In this document: in pieces, positions 7,948 through 8,488 of the stretch | How the letters are laid out: each line of letters opens with the position of its first letter | Numbering within the stretch: the stretch's first letter is position 1 | Assembly (NCBI GenBank): GCA_029937205.1 | Contig: JAPYQV010000098.1 | Span: forward strand, 1-8,488 | Origin: Alphaproteobacteria bacterium | GTDB taxonomy: Bacteria > Pseudomonadota > Alphaproteobacteria > UBA828 | Direction: 5' to 3' | DNA: 8,488 nucleotides | Made by a program: the position numbers and the translations under genes | Notes under the pieces: generated by a model | What the model saw: the letters and a program-made list of their open reading frames with translations, nothing else | Databases searched by the model: none | What the model was told of the DNA's origin: nothing

Positions 7948-8367
7948 TTATTCCACTTTGTGGGTTACGGCGGGAACCTGTCGCAGATAGGCGACAATAG
8001 CTTTCACGTCATTGTCCGACATGTTGCGGTATTGGCTGAATGGCATGGGAGGTCCGATCAGCGAGCCGTCTGGACGGGTACCTTCGCGAATGGCGGTAAT
8101 GATCTCCGCCTCGCTCCAGGCGCCGATTCCGGTTGCCATATCGGGCGTAATGTTTGGAACGCGCGCCGTAAACGGCTCTTCGGCGACAACCAATCCACCG
8201 GCCAGTTCCATACCCTCAACGAAGCGCCCCTTCGGGCCACGCGTGTTATGGCAATTGCCGCAGGCAACGATGCCGTTCATGAGGTAGGCGCCGCGCTCTA
8301 AAAGGGTCTCGCCGGCGCGTGACGACACGGCGCCTGATAGCGTCAGAATGGTGATAGCAAATGCCAA
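7948..8367 (-). CDS. Open N-terminal segment of the broken diheme cytochrome c (first haem domain)
   Basis: This 139-aa open stretch begins at TTG 8367, directly after the TGA at 8368-8370, and ends at the TAA between the domains. It has a hydrophobic leader (AFAITILTLSGAVSSRA, possible cleavage after SRA) and one complete monohaem cytochrome c domain: CGNCH, then GIGAWSEAEIITAI, then PPMPFSQY with the probable axial Met. If TTG initiates, the product could be a short monohaem cytochrome. However, the leader would then lack the Arg found in the MIRLL segment upstream, and no Shine-Dalgarno precedes the TTG. It is listed so the open segment is not lost; the better reading is as part of the pseudogene. 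Confidence 0.5.
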   Translation of the reverse strand: MAFAITILTLSGAVSSRAGETLLERGAYLMNGIVACGNCHNTRGPKGRFVEGMELAGGLVVAEEPFTARVPNITPDMATGIGAWSEAEIITAIREGTRPDGSLIGPPMPFSQYRNMSDNDVKAIVAYLRQVPAVTHKVE

Positions 8368-8392
8368 TCATAAGAGGCGTATCATTTCTTTG

Positions 8393-8398
8393 CTCCCC
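8393..8398 (-). promoter_or_regulatory. Ribosome binding site for the cytochrome c gene
   Basis: GGGGAG on the minus strand lies 7 bp before ATG 8385. This placement argues that the ancestral start is ATG 8385 (MIRLL), not the TTG at 8367, and so that the TGA at 8368-8370 is a premature stop. Confidence 0.55.
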
Positions 8399-8432
8399 GC
8401 TTGTTGAATTTACTGTTTCTTAACCGGCATCC

Positions 8433-8476
8433 TACAGATCATAGGTCTCGACCCCAAACCTGAATAATCATCTGTA
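8433..8476 (-). promoter_or_regulatory. Candidate promoter and inverted repeat upstream of the cytochrome gene
   Basis: On the minus strand, TATGAT (8438-8443) matches five of six -10 positions. TATTCA (8461-8466) is a poor -35 match at 17-bp spacing, about 50 bp upstream of ATG 8385. The region is bracketed by a near-perfect inverted repeat, TACAGATCAT at 8433-8442 and ATCATCTGTA at 8467-8476 (nine of ten positions pair, 24-bp spacer). One arm overlaps the -10 box and the other abuts the -35 box, as an operator might. An inverted pair this good can arise by chance in 100 bp, so confidence is low. Confidence 0.3.
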
Positions 8477-8488
8477 TCAGGGGCAAGG

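Larger units (their letters stand above)
7513..8385 (-). pseudogene. Diheme c-type cytochrome interrupted by two in-frame stop codons
   Basis: Read as one frame from ATG 8385, this would be an exported two-domain cytochrome c of about 290 residues carrying electrons in the periplasm. Two stops break it: TGA at 8368-8370, sixth codon inside the signal peptide (MIRLL-stop-LAFAITILTLSGAVSSRA), and TAA at 7948-7950 between the domains (VTHKVE-stop-SEYRMPLPPAWGPPVG). No frameshift is needed, and the segments on either side remain in frame. Both haem sites survive: CGNCH at 8248-8262 and CVECH at 7816-7830. Each domain also keeps a PPMPF/PIMPY segment with the likely axial Met. The PLPPAWGPPVG linker is normally internal in diheme relatives. 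A good ribosome site precedes ATG 8385 but not the later TTG. Either the gene was recently inactivated or the sequence has two base errors. TGA recoding is unlikely, because TGA ends neighbouring genes. Confidence 0.75.

Noticed and set aside
8368..8370. TGA read as tryptophan or selenocysteine in the cytochrome leader
   Set aside because: TGA is the normal stop of the binding protein, HyuAB and oxidoreductase genes here, and a selenocysteine in a signal peptide without a visible hairpin element makes no sense.

Overview
The window is about 8.5 kb of moderately GC-rich, densely coded bacterial DNA. Codon use, the family mix and the diheme cytochrome type fit an alphaproteobacterium. This is inference: there is no rRNA or marker gene to fix the taxon.

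Layout. Positions 3-1259 (minus strand) encode an exported type-1 periplasmic substrate-binding protein of the branched-chain amino acid/amide ABC class. A 161-bp intergenic region separates it from a divergent plus-strand cluster of three tightly packed genes. These are a single-chain HyuA-HyuB (hydantoinase/oxoprolinase/carboxylase superfamily) enzyme of about 1294 aa, an NAD(P)-dependent oxidoreductase of the 'predicted homoserine dehydrogenase with C-terminal SAF domain' type, and a phytanoyl-CoA dioxygenase (PhyH)-like Fe(II)/2-oxoglutarate oxygenase. The first two overlap by ATGA. The third starts 20 bp after the second behind a strong Shine-Dalgarno sequence. Converging on the cluster from the right (7513-8385, minus strand) is a two-domain c-type cytochrome gene with one CXXCH haem site per domain. 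It is interrupted by two in-frame stop codons, TGA in the signal peptide and TAA between the two haem domains. It is best read as a recently broken gene, or as a sequence carrying two errors.

How the genes may work together. The three plus-strand genes look like a small catabolic operon: an ATP-dependent cyclic-amide hydrolase or carboxylase, a dehydrogenase, and a hydroxylase. The divergent binding protein could supply the substrate, but its permease and ATPase genes are not in the window. The substrate cannot be read from the sequence. The HyuB half departs from the 5-oxoprolinase/hydantoinase consensus at key positions, so the common label '5-oxoprolinase' is not justified. No tRNA, rRNA, CRISPR array, insertion sequence or transposase gene was seen.
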